Made by a program: the position numbers and the translations under genes. Positions 62,201 to 64,000 of a stretch of DNA of 64,000 nt are shown here, one piece after another. Numbering within the stretch: position 1 is the first letter of the stretch; each line of letters begins with the position of its first letter. Origin of the DNA: Pseudozobellia thermophila (GTDB lineage Bacteria > Bacteroidota > Bacteroidia > Flavobacteriales > Flavobacteriaceae); NCBI RefSeq assembly GCF_900141855.1, contig NZ_FQYU01000002.1:186001-250000 (forward strand). Reading direction: 5' to 3'. A model generated the notes under the pieces. The model was not told where the DNA came from, searched no databases, and worked only from the letters and a program-made list of their open reading frames with translations.

Positions 62201-63151
62201 ATGAAAATTCTAGCGAACGACGGAATAGCCCAATCGGGCATCGACCTACTTGAAAAATCAGGTTTTGAGGTGCTGACCACGACCGTGGCCCAACAGCAGC
62301 TTGTGAATTTCATCAACGAAAACAGCATTGACGGTCTTTTGGTGCGCAGCGCCACCAAGGTACGAAAAGAGCTGATAGACGCCTGCCCCGACCTCAAACT
62401 TATCGGACGTGGCGGAGTGGGCATGGACAATATCGACGTCGAATACGCCAAGAAAAAAGGCCTACACGTAATCAACACCCCAGCCGCCTCCTCGGGATCG
62501 GTAGCCGAATTGGTTTTCGCGCATTTGTTCGGAGGGGTGCGCTTTCTGTACGATGCCAACCGCAATATGCCCCTCGAAGGCGACAGTAGGTTCAAGGAAC
62601 TGAAAAAAAGCTACGCCAAGGGCACTGAGTTGCGCGGCAAGACCCTAGGCATCATCGGTTTCGGCCGCATCGGCAGGGCAACCGCAAAAATTGCCCTCGG
62701 TACGGGAATGAAGGTTGTTTTCTTCGACCCGTTTTTGAAGGAGGCCCAGGTGGAGGTCGATTTTTACGACGGACAGTCGGTAAGCTTCGACCTAAAATCA
62801 CAGACCAAGGACGAAGTGATTTCTTCCGCCGACTTCATAACCCTGCACGTTCCCGCCCAAAAGGAGTACGTCATCGGCAAAAAGGAATTTGAACAGATGA
62901 AAGACGGCGTAGGGATAGTGAACGCGGCACGCGGAGGCGTTATGGACGAGGTAGCCCTGGTCGAAGCCTTGGAAAAGGGAAAGGTCGGTTTTGCGGGCCT
63001 CGATGTCTTCGAATCGGAACCCAAGCCGGAAATAAAGATACTCATGCACCCGAACATTTCGCTTACACCGCATATCGGGGCGGCCACCACGGAAGCCCAA
63101 GATCGCATCGGCATCGAACTGGCGGAACAAATTATCAGTCTGCTCAAATAG
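62201..63151 (+). CDS. serA: D-3-phosphoglycerate dehydrogenase, short form
   Basis: A 316-residue NAD-dependent enzyme for the first step of serine synthesis. It has LIGRGGVGMDNIDVEYAKKK, the Rossmann motif LGIIGFGRIGRATAKIAL, the substrate Arg in VNAARGGVMDEVALV, Glu in FESEPKPE and His in LTPHIGAATTEAQDR. It lacks the C-terminal ACT domain, so it should not be inhibited by serine through that route. It pairs with serC. Confidence 0.96.
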   Translation: MKILANDGIAQSGIDLLEKSGFEVLTTTVAQQQLVNFINENSIDGLLVRSATKVRKELIDACPDLKLIGRGGVGMDNIDVEYAKKKGLHVINTPAASSGSVAELVFAHLFGGVRFLYDANRNMPLEGDSRFKELKKSYAKGTELRGKTLGIIGFGRIGRATAKIALGTGMKVVFFDPFLKEAQVEVDFYDGQSVSFDLKSQTKDEVISSADFITLHVPAQKEYVIGKKEFEQMKDGVGIVNAARGGVMDEVALVEALEKGKVGFAGLDVFESEPKPEIKILMHPNISLTPHIGAATTEAQDRIGIELAEQIISLLK

Positions 63152-63176
63152 AAAAAGCGTTAAACACAGGCTTTTT
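63152..63176 (+). terminator. Possible terminator after serA
   Basis: A 7-bp stem AAAAAGC (63152-63158) with GCTTTTT (63170-63176) and an 11-base loop, directly after the serA stop. It is short, so efficiency is uncertain. The rest of the 142-base gap shows nothing clear. Confidence 0.42.
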
Positions 63177-63293
63177 GGCACTGGTAAATGGCCCTACACC
63201 TGTTAATCAGGCGAGTTTTTGCGCCATTTCCCCAAGGCTCGTCAATCTTTTTTGTACATTGGGGACCAACATTAATTATAAAATACTAAACAC

Positions 63294-63914
63294 ATGTCAG
63301 GATTATTAGACTTACTCAGCAGCCCTATGGGCCAACAATTGATCAGCGGGGCAGCTTCCCAAACCGGCCAGTCGACCGACCAAACCGGCAGCGTATTGAG
63401 CATGGCCTTGCCCGTACTTATGGGGGCAATGAAAAAGAACGCCGCTACGCCCGAGGGGGCACAAGGCTTGATGAACGCCTTGTCGAGCAAACACGACGGC
63501 AGCATCTTGGATAACTTGGGAGGACTCTTTAACGGTGGTGTGGACGAATCCGTCATGAACGATGGCGCAGGCATCCTTGGCCACGTACTTGGCGGCAAGC
63601 AAGCCCAAGTAGAATCTGCCCTGAGCGCCAAATCGGGAATGGATGCCGGCTCGGTCAGCTCCATACTTAAAATGGCCGCCCCTATCTTGTTGGGCTTCTT
63701 GGGTAAACAGACCCAACAACAGAACATTAGCGATTCCAATGGCATCGGCAACCTGCTGGGAAGCCTTATGGGAGGCAACCAAGAACAATCGCTTATCGAA
63801 TCGTTTTTGGATTCCGACGGCGACGGAAGCATCCTCGACGACGTTGCATCCATGGCCCTTGGAGGCAAAAAAGGTGGCATCGGAGGTCTTCTAGGCGGAC
63901 TTTTTGGCAAATAA
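63294..63914 (+). CDS. DUF937-family protein
   Basis: A 206-residue Gly/Ala/Ser-rich protein without a signal peptide: SGLLDLLSSPMGQQLISGAA, VLSMALPVLMGAMKKNA, ILDNLGGLFNGG, AGILGHVLGGKQAQVESAL, and two later repeats (MAAPILLGFLGKQTQQQ, DGDGSILDDVASMALGGK). This is the pattern of DUF937 (YidB-like) proteins, whose function is unknown. A bidirectional-looking terminator follows at 63939. Confidence 0.88.
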   Translation: MSGLLDLLSSPMGQQLISGAASQTGQSTDQTGSVLSMALPVLMGAMKKNAATPEGAQGLMNALSSKHDGSILDNLGGLFNGGVDESVMNDGAGILGHVLGGKQAQVESALSAKSGMDAGSVSSILKMAAPILLGFLGKQTQQQNISDSNGIGNLLGSLMGGNQEQSLIESFLDSDGDGSILDDVASMALGGKKGGIGGLLGGLFGK

Positions 63915-63938
63915 GACACAAAAACATATCCAACAAAG

Positions 63939-63966
63939 GCCGCTTGTAGATTCAAGCGGCTTTTTT
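63939..63966 (+). terminator. Terminator of the DUF937 gene
   Basis: An 8-bp stem (63939-63946 GCCGCTTG with 63953-63960), a 6-base loop and six Ts (63961-63966). It lies 25 bases after the stop. Confidence 0.88.
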
Positions 63967-64000
63967 GTATCTTATATGGTACGAAATTTGCTCTATTCTA

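Noticed and set aside
1-64000. CRISPR, tRNA, rRNA, IS elements, phage genes
   Set aside because: Read for direct repeats, cloverleaf-like or transposase-like sequence; none was seen. All larger gaps are ordinary promoter or terminator regions.

Overview
The window is chromosomal DNA from a marine-type member of the Flavobacteriaceae (Bacteroidota), perhaps near the Zobellia/Maribacter group; the genus is only a guess. The support is: two TonB-dependent receptors with carboxypeptidase-like N-terminal domains, a fused LpxC-FabZ, the type IX secretion regulator PorX, a DUF4249 lipoprotein, promoters of the Bacteroidota type (TTG, 17-23 bases, TAnnTTTG) and weak ribosome binding sites. No tRNA, rRNA, CRISPR array, insertion sequence or prophage was seen, and no gene-free stretch exceeds 300 bases.

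Layout. 1-2.6 kb: start of a lipoprotein gene and an OmpR-type two-component pair. 2.7-5.4 kb: an AAA+ ATPase and a VWA protein (reverse strand). 5.5-11.3 kb: a Tat-exported GH109-type enzyme, a DUF1853 protein, and a TonB receptor with its DUF4249 lipoprotein. 11.5-16.1 kb: an envelope island with an ECF sigma factor, a likely membrane anti-sigma factor, a DUF4097-type protein, an outer-membrane barrel, a 61-residue CxxC protein and a GIN-domain lipoprotein. 16.1-24.7 kb: a complete reverse-strand histidine operon in the order hisG, GNAT, hisD, hisC, hisB, hisH, hisA, hisF, GNAT, hisIE. It is preceded by a promoter, an 18-residue leader peptide with four consecutive His codons, and mutually exclusive antiterminator and terminator hairpins: a complete transcription attenuator. 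24.7-28.4 kb: SPFH protein, large membrane VWA protein, fabG. 28.5-35.5 kb: a reverse-strand lipid A operon (HD hydrolase, lpxD, lpxC-fabZ, lpxA, efp, a second lpxD-like gene, sucD).

35.7-43.4 kb: porX, tsaE, a 52-residue lipoprotein, a membrane protein of mixed composition, alanine dehydrogenase, a DUF4258-like protein, proline dehydrogenase, aroB and a small acidic protein. 43.5-48.8 kb: DinB-like protein, Lrp/AsnC regulator, M14 carboxypeptidase, XRE-type regulator, a small lipoprotein, TerC and a sterol-desaturase-like hydroxylase. 48.9-54 kb: parE, parC and mscL. 54.2-55.5 kb: a CbpA-type J protein and its modulator CbpM. 55.5-59.4 kb: ychF and a second TonB receptor. 59.4-64 kb: a 2[4Fe-4S] ferredoxin, then a LuxC-type acyl-CoA reductase, serC, serA and a DUF937 protein.

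Most genes are core metabolism and envelope biogenesis. The strongest non-gene signal is the his attenuator. Other points of note are the 52-residue lipoprotein, the AAA+/VWA pair without any chelatase partner, the sigma/anti-sigma envelope island, the duplicated LpxD and several perfect palindromes in promoter regions. I did not find a clear case for a wholly new multi-gene system.
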